A stretch of DNA of 64,000 bases from Rheinheimera mesophila (GCF_000986865.1 NZ_LAVS01000086.1:77487-141486); one strand, 5' to 3'. Shown: positions 36,653 through 46,688, numbered from the stretch's first letter. Notes: generated by a model not told the origin, from the sequence alone. Numbers and translations are program-made.

Positions 36653-38029
36653 CTACAGAGCTTTTAAAATCGCATCCACAGTGGCTTTGGCATCACCAAA
36701 ACACATTTGCGTATTGTCTTTATAAAACAGTGGGTTGTTTACACCCGAGTAGCCAGTGTTCATCGAACGCTTAAACACCACCACGTTTTGTGCTTTCCAG
36801 ACTTCCAGCACTGGCATACCAGCGATAGGGCTGGTTGGATCTTCAGCCGCAGCCGGGTTGACGGTATCGTTGGCACCTATTACCAGCACAGTGTCAGTGT
36901 CTGCGAGGTCTTCATTAATTTCATCCATCTCCAGTACAATGTCATAAGGCACTTTGGCTTCTGCCAGCAACACATTCATATGCCCGGGCATACGACCTGC
37001 CACAGGGTGAATACCAAAACGTACTTTAATGCCACGCTCTTTTAGTTTCTGGCAAATCTCCGCCACCGGATACTGCGCCTGAGCCACCGCCATGCCATAA
37101 CCCGGCGTGATCACCACAGAGCTTGAGTTTCGCAGCAAATCGGCCACATCTTCAGCGTTGATTTCGCGGTATTCGCCTTGTTCTTGTTCAGCGCTTTGTT
37201 GGGTATCGGCCTGACCAAAACCTCCGGCAATCACGGAGATAAAAGAGCGATTCATCGCCTTGCACATAATGTACGACAAGATAGCACCGGACGAACCCAC
37301 CAAAGCACCGGTGATAATCAGTAAGTCGTTCGATAACATAAAACCTGCAGCCGCGGCGGCCCAGCCGGAGTAAGAGTTCAGCATAGACACCACCACAGGC
37401 ATATCGGCACCACCAATGGAGGCCACCAGATGCAGGCCAAACACCACAGCTATCAGCGTCATGATCAGCAGGGCTGTTTCACCTCCCTCGAAGCCGACAA
37501 AATAAACCAGCAATAGAGCTGATGCGATGAGCGCCAATAAATTCAGTTTGTGTTTATGCGGAATACTCAAAGGCTTAGAGCTGGCTATGCCGCGTAATTT
37601 GGCAAAAGCCACGATGGAACCTGAAAAGGTCACTGCACCTATAAAGACACCCAAAAACACTTCGGTTAAATGCACAGTAAGTGCTGCGCCTGTGGCTGAG
37701 TGAGTTTCAAAAAAGCTGTTGTAACCCACCAGCACTGCAGCTAAGCCGACAAAGCTGTGCAAAATGGCAACCAGTTCAGGCATTTGCGTCATTTCTACTT
37801 TCAGTGCTAATCGAAGGCCTATAGCACTGCCTATCGCCAGAGCTATCACTAATGGCACTATGGCATCCATACTAACGCTGGCAATGGTGGCGAGCAGGGC
37901 TATGGTCATGCCCAAAATACCCAGCCAGTTGCCGCGGCGGGCTGTTTCCTGTTTAGATAAACCGGCTAAGCTGGCAATAAAAAAAGCTGCCGCTACCAGA
38001 TAGGCTGAAGTGATTAATCCTTGTGTCAT
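36653..38029 (-). CDS. pntB: NAD(P) transhydrogenase subunit beta PntB
   Basis: Beta subunit of the proton-translocating transhydrogenase (NADH + NADP to NAD + NADPH). The 458 residues give about nine membrane helices (1-275) and the NADP-binding domain III with [53 protein letters not shown] and [19 protein letters not shown], all family signatures. It is 5 bases downstream of pntA and ends before a terminator. Confidence 0.96.
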   Translation of the reverse strand: MTQGLITSAYLVAAAFFIASLAGLSKQETARRGNWLGILGMTIALLATIASVSMDAIVPLVIALAIGSAIGLRLALKVEMTQMPELVAILHSFVGLAAVLVGYNSFFETHSATGAALTVHLTEVFLGVFIGAVTFSGSIVAFAKLRGIASSKPLSIPHKHKLNLLALIASALLLVYFVGFEGGETALLIMTLIAVVFGLHLVASIGGADMPVVVSMLNSYSGWAAAAAGFMLSNDLLIITGALVGSSGAILSYIMCKAMNRSFISVIAGGFGQADTQQSAEQEQGEYREINAEDVADLLRNSSSVVITPGYGMAVAQAQYPVAEICQKLKERGIKVRFGIHPVAGRMPGHMNVLLAEAKVPYDIVLEMDEINEDLADTDTVLVIGANDTVNPAAAEDPTSPIAGMPVLEVWKAQNVVVFKRSMNTGYSGVNNPLFYKDNTQMCFGDAKATVDAILKAL

Positions 38030-38034
38030 GGCTG

Positions 38035-39567
38035 TTACTCCCCGCCTTTGGTGAACATCTTCAGCATACGCCGTGTGACGGTAAAGCCACCTACAATATT
38101 AATGGTGGCAATCAGTACGGCGAAAAAAGCCAGCGCCTGTACCAGCAGGGAATCGCTGCTGATTTGTAGTAAAGCGCCCAAAACTATAATGCCGGATATC
38201 GCATTGGTGACCGACATCAAAGGCGTATGCAAGGCATGAGTCACGTTCCAGACCAGGTAATAACCCACCACGCAGGAGAGTAAAAACACAGTAAAGTGCG
38301 CTAAAAAATCACTGGGCGCTGAGTAGCCTATCCACAGCAATATCACAGCCGCTAGGCCTATAAACCAGTTGGCACTGATGGATTTTTTCTCTGTTTTTGC
38401 GACAGGTGCAGCACTAGCCACCACAGGTTTGGTCGCAGCGGTCACACTGATAGCTGGCGGTGGGAAGGTGACTTCGCCCTGATGCACCACAGACATGTTA
38501 CGGATAATCACATCCTGCATATCCAGTACCATCTGACCATCTTTGGTTTTGCACAAGAGCTTGGCCAGATTGACCAGATTAGTGCCATAAAGCTGTGAGG
38601 ACTGCGCCGCTAAACGGCCGGGTAAATCGGTGTAGCCTATCACTTTGACACCTGATACGGTTTCGGTAATTTTACCCGCTTCTGTGTATTCACAGTTACC
38701 GCCTGTAGCTGCTGCCAAATCAACAATGACTGAGCCTGGTTTCATCGAATCCACCATTTGTTTGGTGATGAGCTTAGGTGCCGGACGGCCTGGGATCAGC
38801 GCCGTGGTGATGATAATGTCGACCTCTTTGGCCTGTGCGGCAAATAAGGCCATTTCTGCGGCAATAAATTCATCGGACATCACTTTGGCGTAACCGCTGG
38901 AGGAGGAGCCATCTTCAGCAAATTCGAGTTTTAAAAACTCACCGCCCAACGACTCAATTTGCTCCGCCACTTCAAGGCGGGTATCAAAAGCTCTGACAAT
39001 AGCGCCTAAAGAGCGGGCTGCACCAATAGCGGCAAGGCCCGCTACTCCAGCGCCAATCACCAGCACTTTAGCGGGTTGTACTTTACCTGCAGCAGTAATT
39101 TGACCACTTAAAAAACGGCCAAAACTATGGGCTGCTTCAATCACTGCGCGGTAACCGGCAATATTTGACATGGAGGACAAGGCATCCAGTGACTGCGCGC
39201 GGGAAATACGTGGCACCATATCCATCGCCAGAACATTCACGCCTTGTGCTGCAAGGCGGGCTACTAATTCTGGATTTTGCGCCGGCCAGATAAAACTGAC
39301 TAAGGTGCTGCCTTTTTGCAGTAAACTGATTTCCTGCTCCGTCGGCGCATTGACTTTGTAAATCAGCTCACTGGCCCAGAGTTGGTCTGGCCCAGCTATG
39401 CTGGCACCAGCCTCTGCATAAGCCTCATCGCTAAAACCTGCGGCGCTGCCTGCGCCACTTTCGACCAGTACGGTAAAACCTAATTTGCGTAGCTGTTCCG
39501 TTGTCGCCGGCGTGGCCGCCACCCGGGTTTCGTCGTGCAGTTTTTCTTTGGGTATTGCAATAAACAT
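38035..39567 (-). CDS. pntA: NAD(P) transhydrogenase subunit alpha PntA
   Basis: Alpha subunit of transhydrogenase, 510 residues. Domain I (NAD-binding, about 1-380) resembles alanine dehydrogenase: [60 protein letters not shown] Pro/Ala-rich linker then leads to four membrane helices (about 415-510). ATG 39567 gives the exact family N-terminus; the longer frame from 39648 is not supported. First gene of pntAB, with a long upstream region. Confidence 0.96.
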   Translation of the reverse strand: MFIAIPKEKLHDETRVAATPATTEQLRKLGFTVLVESGAGSAAGFSDEAYAEAGASIAGPDQLWASELIYKVNAPTEQEISLLQKGSTLVSFIWPAQNPELVARLAAQGVNVLAMDMVPRISRAQSLDALSSMSNIAGYRAVIEAAHSFGRFLSGQITAAGKVQPAKVLVIGAGVAGLAAIGAARSLGAIVRAFDTRLEVAEQIESLGGEFLKLEFAEDGSSSSGYAKVMSDEFIAAEMALFAAQAKEVDIIITTALIPGRPAPKLITKQMVDSMKPGSVIVDLAAATGGNCEYTEAGKITETVSGVKVIGYTDLPGRLAAQSSQLYGTNLVNLAKLLCKTKDGQMVLDMQDVIIRNMSVVHQGEVTFPPPAISVTAATKPVVASAAPVAKTEKKSISANWFIGLAAVILLWIGYSAPSDFLAHFTVFLLSCVVGYYLVWNVTHALHTPLMSVTNAISGIIVLGALLQISSDSLLVQALAFFAVLIATINIVGGFTVTRRMLKMFTKGGE

Positions 39568-39933
39568 CCTGACCTCTTGTCCTGTTTTTTTATTTGATCC
39601 TGCTAAGCAGATGGATCTGTAGCCCCTATCTGCCAAGATAAAGGGCATAGCAGTTGAGCTGGTTACCGCTGCATACTTTACTTCTTCCTGAAGGGACTAC
39701 CACTGCGCTGACATAAGGCGATGATGTCAGCACAGGCTCGGTCAGGTTGTGCTGCTGCGCCAGTCTTTGTAGTGCCGAAATTACTGTTTTTTGTAGAAAA
39801 AATCGACGTAACGACTATAGGGCAAGGTCAGACCAATTGACTAATGCCTTTTAGTTATAGCTTAGAGGATAGTCGGCAATCACAGTTTTGCCGCAGATTA
39901 ACTGCAGGCCGAACAGCAAAGTAGTCAGTAAGA
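39568..39933. other. Non-coding region upstream of pntA with GntR-type palindrome
   Basis: No gene is supported here. On the minus strand AATTGGTCTGACCTT (39838-39824) is a near-palindrome of the GntR/FadR kind, 4 bases upstream of TATAGT (39819-39814), a possible -10. That would imply a leader of about 240 bases before pntA. Confidence 0.4.
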
Positions 39934-39967
39934 ACAACAGCCCTGAGTGATAGGTCCGGGCTGTTGT
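39934..39967 (-). terminator. Probable terminator of the secreted hydrolase
   Basis: ACAACAGCCC and GGGCTGTTGT form a 10-base perfect stem with a 14-base loop; on the minus strand it is followed by TTCTT. It lies 22 bases after the stop. Confidence 0.6.
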
Positions 39968-39988
39968 AGTGTCGCTTTGTTAACAGTG

Positions 39989-40780
39989 TTATTGTGCAGT
40001 CGCTTCTGCCGCTTCAACAATAAGTTCGGCAACCTGCTCTGGTTTGGAAGTCATCACCACATGGGAAGCTCCTTTGATTTCCACAATCTTTTTGGCACCA
40101 GCACGCTCAGCCATAAATTTCATTGCTGGCGCCGGGATATTTTTATCCGCTGTACCGTAAATCGCCCATGACGGAATTTTTTTCCAGGCTGGTGCTGCTG
40201 AAGCTTCATGCAAAGCGGCTTCAGTCACAGGGCGCTGCGTGGCAGCCATTAAAGCGGCTTCTGCTGCAGGGACATCTGCTGCAAACTGGGTATGGAATTT
40301 GTCCTGCTGAATATACAAATCTTTGTTGCCGTCTTTTAATACCACAGGAGCAGCCAGAGTAGGGCCTAAAGTGCCGCCAGGGTAACGTCCTGATAATTCG
40401 GCAATATTTTCACCCTGTTCAGGAGCAAAAGCTGCGACGTAAACTAAAGCTTTTACTTTGGCCTGATCGGCTGTGACGTTGCTAATGACTGAACCGCCGT
40501 ACGAGTGACCGACTAAAACCACTGGTCCTTTGGTGTTGGCTACTACATCAGACAGATAAGCTGCATCACTTTTTACGCTGCGCAGCGGGTTCGCCAGAGC
40601 TATAACCGGGTAACCCTGGTCATGTAGTTCTGCCACCACACCATTCCAGCTGGAGGATTCAGCAAAAGCGCCGTGTACCAATACCACTGTTGGTTTTTCG
40701 GCGGCAAAAGCGGCAGCGCCAAAGGTCAGGCCGAAGGTTGCGATAGCTGTAGTGAATAAACCTGATTTAAAGTTTGTCAT
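39989..40780 (-). CDS. Secreted alpha/beta hydrolase
   Basis: A 263-residue hydrolase with a signal peptide ending at AFA. VVLVHGAFAESSSWNGV (oxyanion region), nucleophile elbow VLVGHSYGGSVIS, a possible acid in YGTADKNIP and the histidine in KGASHVVMTSKPEQV make a complete triad. It belongs to the EstC/methyl-esterase-like group of small alpha/beta hydrolases; the substrate is unknown. It is divergent from an AraC-family gene whose likely binding site lies in the shared region. Confidence 0.87.
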   Translation of the reverse strand: MTNFKSGLFTTAIATFGLTFGAAAFAAEKPTVVLVHGAFAESSSWNGVVAELHDQGYPVIALANPLRSVKSDAAYLSDVVANTKGPVVLVGHSYGGSVISNVTADQAKVKALVYVAAFAPEQGENIAELSGRYPGGTLGPTLAAPVVLKDGNKDLYIQQDKFHTQFAADVPAAEAALMAATQRPVTEAALHEASAAPAWKKIPSWAIYGTADKNIPAPAMKFMAERAGAKKIVEIKGASHVVMTSKPEQVAELIVEAAEATAQ

Positions 40781-40940
40781 GTTAGTTTCCTTTTAAATTT
40801 GCAAGCTTAGTTAATTGGCTGCGCTGTTTTGGCGGCGCCCGCCTCTATGGTCTCCCGCTCGCTTCGCGCCGGGTCTGTTGTTTTCCCTTTGTGAGCGGCT
40901 GTGGTTATAGTAAGGGGTGGAACTTTCTTTTTGGGTTCAA

Positions 40941-40972
40941 ATAGTCTAATTTATGCAACAGATCGTCTAAAT
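40941..40972 (+). promoter_or_regulatory. Direct repeat, likely AraC-family operator
   Basis: GTCTAA occurs at 40944-40949 and 40965-40970, exactly 21 bases apart (two helical turns), in aGTCTAAtt and cGTCTAAat. It sits about 35 bases before the AraC-type gene and in the shared region with the hydrolase. Confidence 0.55.
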
Positions 40973-41001
40973 CATTTGGTTTTATAAAAAGGGAGATAGG
41001 G

Positions 41002-41835
41002 GTGGACCGTTTATCAACTTTACTGGCTCAATTTGGTATGCATGCCACCACTATCTATGGTGGGGCTCTTGGAGGCGAAATGGGTTTTGATGCCATGGAC
41101 AGAACAGCCAAGCTGCATCTATTGCGTTCTGGTGACGTGGTATTTCAAATGGAGCAGCAAAAGCTCTTAGTGATCACAGAACCCAGTTTGTTATTTATCC
41201 CAAGGCCTTGTTGCCATAGCCTGAGCCCGGCAGCAGGGCGGCAGAGCGCTCAGCATCCGCAATTAGTATCGGCTGCGCTAAAGTTTGATGGTGGTTTGGA
41301 TAATCCGTTAACCACAGCTTTACCTGCTTATGTACTGATGCCTCTGGCTGATGTTTCTATGCTCAGTGGCAATCTGGATTGGTTATTTGATGAAGCCTTT
41401 GCACAGCATTGTGGTAAAAACGCCGTGCTGAACCGTTTGTTTGAACTGGTGGTGATCCAATTGTTGCGTTATATGATGGCCAATCGCAGTGTATCCACTG
41501 GCATGATGGCCGGCCTTGCCGATTTACGGCTGGCAAAAGCTGTGACTTTAATGCACGACCAGCCCGCCAGAGCCTGGTCTGTCGCAGAGCTGGCCAGCGC
41601 TGCCAGTATGTCCAGAGCCAGTTTTGCCGCCAAGTTTCATAAAGTGGTAGGTATTACACCAGCTGACTATCTGGTCAGCTGGCGGGTCAGTTTAACGCAA
41701 AAATTATTACGGGAAGGCCGTCCTATAGCGCTGATAGCGGATGAAGTGGGTTATGAAAGCCCTTCGGCTTTAGCCCGTACCTTCAGACGAAAAACCGGCA
41801 GCAGCCCAAGAGAATGGCTGCAGTTACAGCAGTAA
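41002..41835 (+). CDS. AraC-family transcriptional regulator
   Basis: A 277-residue regulator: a cupin-type N-terminal domain (about 1-165; LHLLRSGDVVFQM, SLLFIPRPCCHSL) and a C-terminal double helix-turn-helix (about 175-275; WSVAELASAASMSRASFAAKFHKVVG and IALIADEVGYESPSALARTFRRKTG). The start is GTG 41002 after GGGAGATAGGGG. It resembles the cupin_6 AraC regulators that respond to small hydrophobic compounds. The divergent hydrolase is the likely target. Confidence 0.88.
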   Translation: MDRLSTLLAQFGMHATTIYGGALGGEMGFDAMDRTAKLHLLRSGDVVFQMEQQKLLVITEPSLLFIPRPCCHSLSPAAGRQSAQHPQLVSAALKFDGGLDNPLTTALPAYVLMPLADVSMLSGNLDWLFDEAFAQHCGKNAVLNRLFELVVIQLLRYMMANRSVSTGMMAGLADLRLAKAVTLMHDQPARAWSVAELASAASMSRASFAAKFHKVVGITPADYLVSWRVSLTQKLLREGRPIALIADEVGYESPSALARTFRRKTGSSPREWLQLQQ

Positions 41836-41877
41836 ATTCACTGATAGTCATACTGCTGCCGGTGATCAACAGAGAGT

Positions 41878-41902
41878 AAAAAGCCCTGGTATGGGCTTTT
41901 TT
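41878..41902. terminator. Bidirectional terminator
   Basis: AAAAAGCCC-tggtat-GGGCTTTTTT between the convergent AraC and MFS genes; A and T runs on both flanks. Confidence 0.88.
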
Positions 41903-41928
41903 GCAACAAATACAGGCAGAGAACAGGC

Positions 41929-43188
41929 TCAGACGGATTCAGAAGGGGCAGCTATCGGCTGATGTTCCTCTTTGTACTTTTCTTTGTATTTTTGCGCAAA
42001 AGTTAGAATGACCATACTGATGCTGCCAAAAATCAAAAAGCCTGCAGTGACAGGGATTAAAGTGCCGTTGTACAGCAGGCCAATCACAGTGCCTATACTC
42101 ATCGACATAATAGATGACACTGAGCCGATGATAGCGGCCGCTATACCCGCCACATGACCCATAGGTTCCATCGCCATAGCGTTGATATTGCCAAACACCA
42201 GACCAAAACAAAAAAACAGCACAGAGGCATAGAGCACAAAAGCCCAGAGCTGAATTTCAATCACCAAATGCAGCGCTAAAAATACCGCAGAGCTTAAAAT
42301 AATGCCCCAGACAGCGCGGTTGGATAAATGCTGCATGCCCCATTTTTGCACCAGGCGGGAATTCACCAGCGAGGCGGCACCAAACACAATAGCCAGTAAG
42401 CCAAAGTACAAAGTGAAAAGCTCACCGGTTTTAAATAAGTCCTGAAAAATCTGCTGTGACGAATTCAGATAACCAATAAAGCTGCCAAAAAATAAACCCA
42501 TACAAATCATGTAGCAGAGGGTCGGAACATTGCTGATCACTTCTTTAAAGCCTTCAGCAAAACCCTGAGTAGTCATGGCAATACGATGTTCTTTGGGTAA
42601 GGTTTCTTCTAAGCGGCAGAAGATCCACACTACGATCAGCAGCGCATAAAATACATAAAGAATAAAAATATCACGCCATGAACCTATCCATAACACCGCC
42701 TGACCCAGGCTGGGCGCCAAAGCCGGCACCATGACAAAAATCATCATCACCAGCGACATAATACGAGCCATATCATTGCCGGCGTATTTGTCCCGCACTA
42801 TAGAAATGGCCGACACATAAGGACCTGACACGCCTAAACCCTGCACAAAACGACCCAATAATAAGGTGTTGATATCAGTGGCGAAATAACAAATCACAGT
42901 ACCTACTAAAAACAGCGCTACACCGCCGTTTAATACTTTTTTCCGGCCTGTGGCGTCGGACAATGGTCCACAAATCAGCTGGCCTATCGCCATGCCAAAA
43001 AACAGGGCGCTGACCACCAGTTGCGCCTGATTCGGGTGACTCATGGCTATATCAGCCCGAATAGCATCCAACGCTGGCAATAAGGCATCAATAGAGATGG
43101 CAACAATGGACATTAAAAGCGCCACCAGCAGGGTAAACTCGCCGGTAGAAATACGCGATGTGGGCGCGTGGGTGGAGTAATCAGACAT
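41929..43188 (-). CDS. Bcr/CflA-type multidrug MFS transporter
   Basis: A 419-residue, 12-helix drug:H+ antiporter. GPLSDATGRKKVLNGGVALF (loop 2-3) and RFVQGLGVSGPYVSAISIVRD with the first-helix DALLPALDAIRAD match Bcr/CflA. Likely exports drugs or dipeptides; substrate not determined. ATG 43188 lies 9 bases after AAGGA; the longer frame adds residues without hydrophobic or family character. It converges on the AraC gene and shares its terminator. Confidence 0.87.
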   Translation of the reverse strand: MSDYSTHAPTSRISTGEFTLLVALLMSIVAISIDALLPALDAIRADIAMSHPNQAQLVVSALFFGMAIGQLICGPLSDATGRKKVLNGGVALFLVGTVICYFATDINTLLLGRFVQGLGVSGPYVSAISIVRDKYAGNDMARIMSLVMMIFVMVPALAPSLGQAVLWIGSWRDIFILYVFYALLIVVWIFCRLEETLPKEHRIAMTTQGFAEGFKEVISNVPTLCYMICMGLFFGSFIGYLNSSQQIFQDLFKTGELFTLYFGLLAIVFGAASLVNSRLVQKWGMQHLSNRAVWGIILSSAVFLALHLVIEIQLWAFVLYASVLFFCFGLVFGNINAMAMEPMGHVAGIAAAIIGSVSSIMSMSIGTVIGLLYNGTLIPVTAGFLIFGSISMVILTFAQKYKEKYKEEHQPIAAPSESV

Positions 43189-43410
43189 CAACAGCATTCC
43201 TTGTTTAAAACGGCCCGAAAAAGGCGCGGCTAGTGTAACGCTTTTCATGGACCAAAGGTGTTGGCAAATGTAAATGAATTTGAGGCTAGTCGGTTGAGAG
43301 CAGGGGATATCGACAAGGGCAGGCGTTCGGTTGAAAAATTAATCAATAGGCGCAGCAGGCGTCGGACGGATCCGGCGCCTGCTGCCAAGCCTTGGTTGAT
43401 AAGGCAAAGG

Positions 43411-43812
43411 TTAGTGACTGCTGATAAGCTGCAATACAGGTTGTGCCCGACGGCCAAAGTAGATTTGAAAGGTTTCCTGTTGGCCTGCAGCCAGCGTCAG
43501 CTCGAATGACAAAGGATAAATCCGGCTGCAATCGGCCATAATGGCCACTATATGCTCCTGATTAAACATACGCTGGCCGCCAGCACTATTTGTCACTGTC
43601 ACAGTAGCGACCCGTTCACCGTTGTCCGCAGCCAGCAGCGCGTAGTGATCCAATACCAGGTCGCTGCGTCTGGGGACGACGTCTTTATCACGCTGGCAAT
43701 TAAGCTCTGTATTCTGAAAAGGCGAAGGTTCAAACCGCAATATCTGATCCCGGTCCGGTTCATAGGCCTGCGCACTGCTGGACAACAGTGCTACCAGCAA
43801 CCACTTTTTCAT
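43411..43812 (-). CDS. Small secreted protein, function unknown
   Basis: A 133-residue protein with a signal peptide ending at AQA, two cysteines (LNCQRD, MADCSR) that could form a disulfide, and beta-strand-rich central sequence (VATVTVTNSAGGQRMF). The strand pattern hints at an immunoglobulin-like fold but no family is recognised. ATG 43812 is 5 bases after AGG. It is flanked by 223 empty bases on the MFS side. Confidence 0.65.
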   Translation of the reverse strand: MKKWLLVALLSSSAQAYEPDRDQILRFEPSPFQNTELNCQRDKDVVPRRSDLVLDHYALLAADNGERVATVTVTNSAGGQRMFNQEHIVAIMADCSRIYPLSFELTLAAGQQETFQIYFGRRAQPVLQLISSH

Positions 43813-43905
43813 CATCACCTCAAAAGTTGCAAAAAAGTTAAGTTAATCGATCAGGCTTAACTTGCCAAGCAACCAGATGTTTGAAATTGTAAGCAGGATG
43901 CTGTG

Positions 43906-44505
43906 TTACAACTCTGCATCCGGCTGAAAATCTTTAGCCAGACTGCTGAGTTGTTTCAGCTCTAACTCTTTTTGCTTTTTCTTTTGTTGCAAACGATAGA
44001 TGGCAACCAGACAAAGCGGGGCGACTATGAGACTGTAAAAAACCAGCAGCGTAGCGGTCATCTGAGCGATCTGCCACCACTGCATCAGCCATAACAAGCC
44101 TGCAAATAGCACCAATGCAGCGCAGGATAGCTGGGTATACAGGTAATAGCGCAGAGTTAATGTGCAAGCCCTGACCCGAAATTGCACCAGACCGCTGCTG
44201 CTCCAGTTGTCATATTCCAGTATGGGTTTGTGTACTGTCCAGGCGATATAAGCAGAACTGAGGGCTCCGCTTATCAGAAACAACGCAGACAGATAGCCCA
44301 GCCAGTCAGGAATGTGAAAGGCGAGCCAGAAGGCGGCAACAAGCATCACAACAGCACCCAACCACTCGCCATACATCAAGTATTTTTGTTCAGTTTGACG
44401 TTGTTTGGCTTTGCTTAAATCTGCGGCTGTGGGGGGCGCTTCTGTTGCTGTGGGTTGTTGTTGCCAGCTTTTGGCCAGAGCGGCAAAATCAAACTTATCT
44501 GCCAT
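43906..44505 (-). CDS. Four-helix membrane protein, likely anti-sigma partner
   Basis: A 199-residue protein: a soluble N-terminus of about 45 residues, then four hydrophobic helices in two pairs (about 45-63, 68-90, 118-142, 148-168) and a Lys/Glu-rich cytoplasmic tail. It overlaps the ECF sigma gene by 11 bases. The short soluble N-terminus and the overlap suggest it binds the sigma factor, but there is no recognisable anti-sigma domain. Confidence 0.65.
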   Translation of the reverse strand: MADKFDFAALAKSWQQQPTATEAPPTAADLSKAKQRQTEQKYLMYGEWLGAVVMLVAAFWLAFHIPDWLGYLSALFLISGALSSAYIAWTVHKPILEYDNWSSSGLVQFRVRACTLTLRYYLYTQLSCAALVLFAGLLWLMQWWQIAQMTATLLVFYSLIVAPLCLVAIYRLQQKKKQKELELKQLSSLAKDFQPDAEL

Positions 44506-45019
44506 GGTGCATGATCTCCATCAGTTCTGTTTTGGCGCGATTTAACCGCACTCTTACTGCGCCCTGAGTTAGTTGCAGAATATCTGCGATCTCAGGGGTG
44601 TCTAAATCTTCCATCGCCAGCAAAATCACCTGACGGTTGGCAGGGGAGAGTTGTCTTACGGCCTGCAACAGCTGCTGACTTTGCTGCTGTTCTCCAACCT
44701 CTTGCGACGGACAATCCTGTAACAGCTGATGCTGGGTGTCCTCATCTAATTCCTGCCACTGCTGGCGTTTAGCACGAGCTATGTGATCAACAGTCACGTT
44801 ATGCACAATGCGAAACAAATAAGCCCGAGGCAGCTCTGCAGCCTGAATACGTTCAGCCGACTGGTGTAATGCCAGATAAATATCCTGTTTTAAATCCTGT
44901 CGTGCTGCCGGATCGGCCTCTGAAGCCATCAAAGTGCGGCTGATAGCGCCCTGATTTTGTTGCCATAACTGCAGTAAAAATTGTTCCGCTGGCATAGTGT
45001 TATTGTTTGATAGCGTCAA
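44495..45019 (-). CDS. ECF RNA polymerase sigma factor
   Basis: A group IV sigma factor. Region 2 includes ARQDLKQDIYLALHQSAERI and LPRAYLFRIVHNVTVDHIARA; region 4 is LSPANRQVILLAMEDLDTPE followed by IADILQLTQGAVRVRLNRAK. The strongest ribosome site (AGGGAG) is 7 bases before a TTG at 45019, giving 174 residues; ATG 44995 is the alternative and lacks such a site. It overlaps the membrane protein gene downstream. A promoter-like TGTAAC-17-AGAC element lies upstream, suggesting autoregulation. Confidence 0.85.
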   Translation of the reverse strand: MTLSNNNTMPAEQFLLQLWQQNQGAISRTLMASEADPAARQDLKQDIYLALHQSAERIQAAELPRAYLFRIVHNVTVDHIARAKRQQWQELDEDTQHQLLQDCPSQEVGEQQQSQQLLQAVRQLSPANRQVILLAMEDLDTPEIADILQLTQGAVRVRLNRAKTELMEIMHHGR

Positions 45020-45093
45020 AAAACACTCCCTGTTCAATACGTTAGCGCTATGTGTTGTCGCACGCGCAAACGTTATCACTCTGTTAGATAGAA

Positions 45094-45120
45094 GTCTGCC
45101 CCTGTGGCCAAAGTGTTACA
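45094..45120 (-). promoter_or_regulatory. ECF-type promoter for the sigma gene
   Basis: On the minus strand TGTAAC (45120-45115), 17 bases, AGAC (45097-45094), about 75 bases upstream of the sigma start. The same -35 and spacing recur for the divergent operon. Confidence 0.55.
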
Positions 45121-45140
45121 AAAATAAATAAAAAAAATTC

Positions 45141-45167
45141 TGTAACGGCTGACGAAATAGTCCCGAC
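45141..45167 (+). promoter_or_regulatory. ECF-type promoter for the amidohydrolase operon
   Basis: TGTAAC (45141-45146), 17 bases, CGAC (45164-45167). Mirrors the element on the other strand, 20 bases away. Confidence 0.55.
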
Positions 45168-45215
45168 TTCTTAAGCAAACACAGCAACTTTATTTCGGTT
45201 TTAAGGAGTCTTCAC

Positions 45216-46688
45216 ATGAAAACACTGCATGTAAAAAAATCTGTCGCGCTTTGTCTGATGGCCCTGTGGCCTGCATTACAAGCGTTAGCCCAGGCCCCTG
45301 TTGAACAGGCACCAAGCGTGTTGTATCACAATGCCACTTTACTCAATCCTGCGACAGAGCAACTGGTGCAGGATGGCTGGCTGCTGGTCAAAGAAGGCCG
45401 CATTCTACAAATGGGCCAACAGCAAGCGAATACAAAATTACCTGAAGCCGGCAAAACGGTGGATATCAACGATCAGTATCTGATGCCTGGGCTGATTGAT
45501 GTGCATTTGCACCTGACTGCAGGGCCACATCGGGCACAGATGCAGGATGGTCAACCTGTCATCAGTGTGAAAGGTCATAGCGAGCTGACGCGCTATCACG
45601 CCATCAGCACCTTAGCCACCGGAGTGACCACAGCCTTTAGCCCGGCAGGAGAGCCAGAAGCTAACGCTGAATATGTCGCGCAGCAACAAGCAGGCCACTG
45701 GCCTGGCCCCAAGTTAAAATACGCTGGTTTTGTCTTCGAACCTACGCCAGTGTTAGGTGGCTCTGTCTATCCAAAAGACGAAGCAAGCTGGCGCGCTGAG
45801 ATTGCCCGTCAAAAACAGCTGGGCGTTCACTACATTAAGTTATACGCCGGGCTGAGCAAAGACGAGGTTGCGCTCGGAGTGCGGTTAGCCAAAGAGGCTG
45901 GCCTGAAAACTCTGGCTCATCTGGATAGCGTCAGTTGGCAGTATGCAGCGGATCTGGGTATCGACATGCTAACCCATGCGTTGCCAACCAGTGCTGAATT
46001 ACTGACAGGCGATACAAAACAGGCCTATTTGCTTGAACGAAAAAATCCATATGACAGCCGTTATCTGTACCGGTGGTTCGACTATGTCGACTACGACAGT
46101 GAGCCAATGCAAAAGCTGTTTAGCACTCTGGCGCGTCAACAAACCAGAGTCGACCTGACCTTAGTTGCCAATGAGTTGTTCTACTTTGGCCGTGACTTGA
46201 ACAGCTTATATCCGGAAGAAAATATGTGGGTCTTTCACCCTGAAAATCGTAGCCGCTGGCGCGCCTTTTTTGCTGCGCTCAGTTATGACTGGTCAAAAGA
46301 AGACTTTGCCGCCGCTCAGCGTCAAATGCCGAAGGTAAAGCAATTGCTTAAACGTCTTTACGACGCCGGCGTGCCGCTGGCGATAGGCACAGATTTAAGC
46401 GCCAGCGGTCCTTTTTATTTGCGCGAATTGTTACTGACTCAGCAGGCAGGCCTGACGCACTGGCAGGTGTTGAAGCTGGCCACCAGCGGTGGCGCTGAGC
46501 ATCTGGGGCTGACTGATCATGGTCAACTGAAAACAGGTTATGTCGCTGATTTTATCGTGCTGGGTGGCAATCCACTTAAGGATTTGAACGCGCTGAACAC
46601 TGTGCATACCGTAGTGCAGCAGGGCAAAGCCTGGTCTGTGGATGAGCTGAAAGCTCAGTTGAGTTCTCTGTCAAAGCTGAAACTTTAA
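45216..46688 (+). CDS. Secreted amidohydrolase
   Basis: A 490-residue metal-dependent hydrolase with a signal peptide ending near ALAQA. The amidohydrolase fold is marked by LMPGLIDVHLHLTAGPH (HxH), a likely bridging lysine in HYIKLYAGLS, the histidines in LKTLAHLDSVSW and DMLTHALPTS, and the catalytic aspartate in AIGTDLSASGPFYL. It ends with the beta-sandwich GQLKTGYVADFIVLGGNPL. It resembles imidazolonepropionase/prolidase-like enzymes; the substrate is unknown. AAGGAG precedes the ATG. It heads a three-gene operon and is divergent from the ECF sigma gene. Confidence 0.88.
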   Translation: MKTLHVKKSVALCLMALWPALQALAQAPVEQAPSVLYHNATLLNPATEQLVQDGWLLVKEGRILQMGQQQANTKLPEAGKTVDINDQYLMPGLIDVHLHLTAGPHRAQMQDGQPVISVKGHSELTRYHAISTLATGVTTAFSPAGEPEANAEYVAQQQAGHWPGPKLKYAGFVFEPTPVLGGSVYPKDEASWRAEIARQKQLGVHYIKLYAGLSKDEVALGVRLAKEAGLKTLAHLDSVSWQYAADLGIDMLTHALPTSAELLTGDTKQAYLLERKNPYDSRYLYRWFDYVDYDSEPMQKLFSTLARQQTRVDLTLVANELFYFGRDLNSLYPEENMWVFHPENRSRWRAFFAALSYDWSKEDFAAAQRQMPKVKQLLKRLYDAGVPLAIGTDLSASGPFYLRELLLTQQAGLTHWQVLKLATSGGAEHLGLTDHGQLKTGYVADFIVLGGNPLKDLNALNTVHTVVQQGKAWSVDELKAQLSSLSKLKL

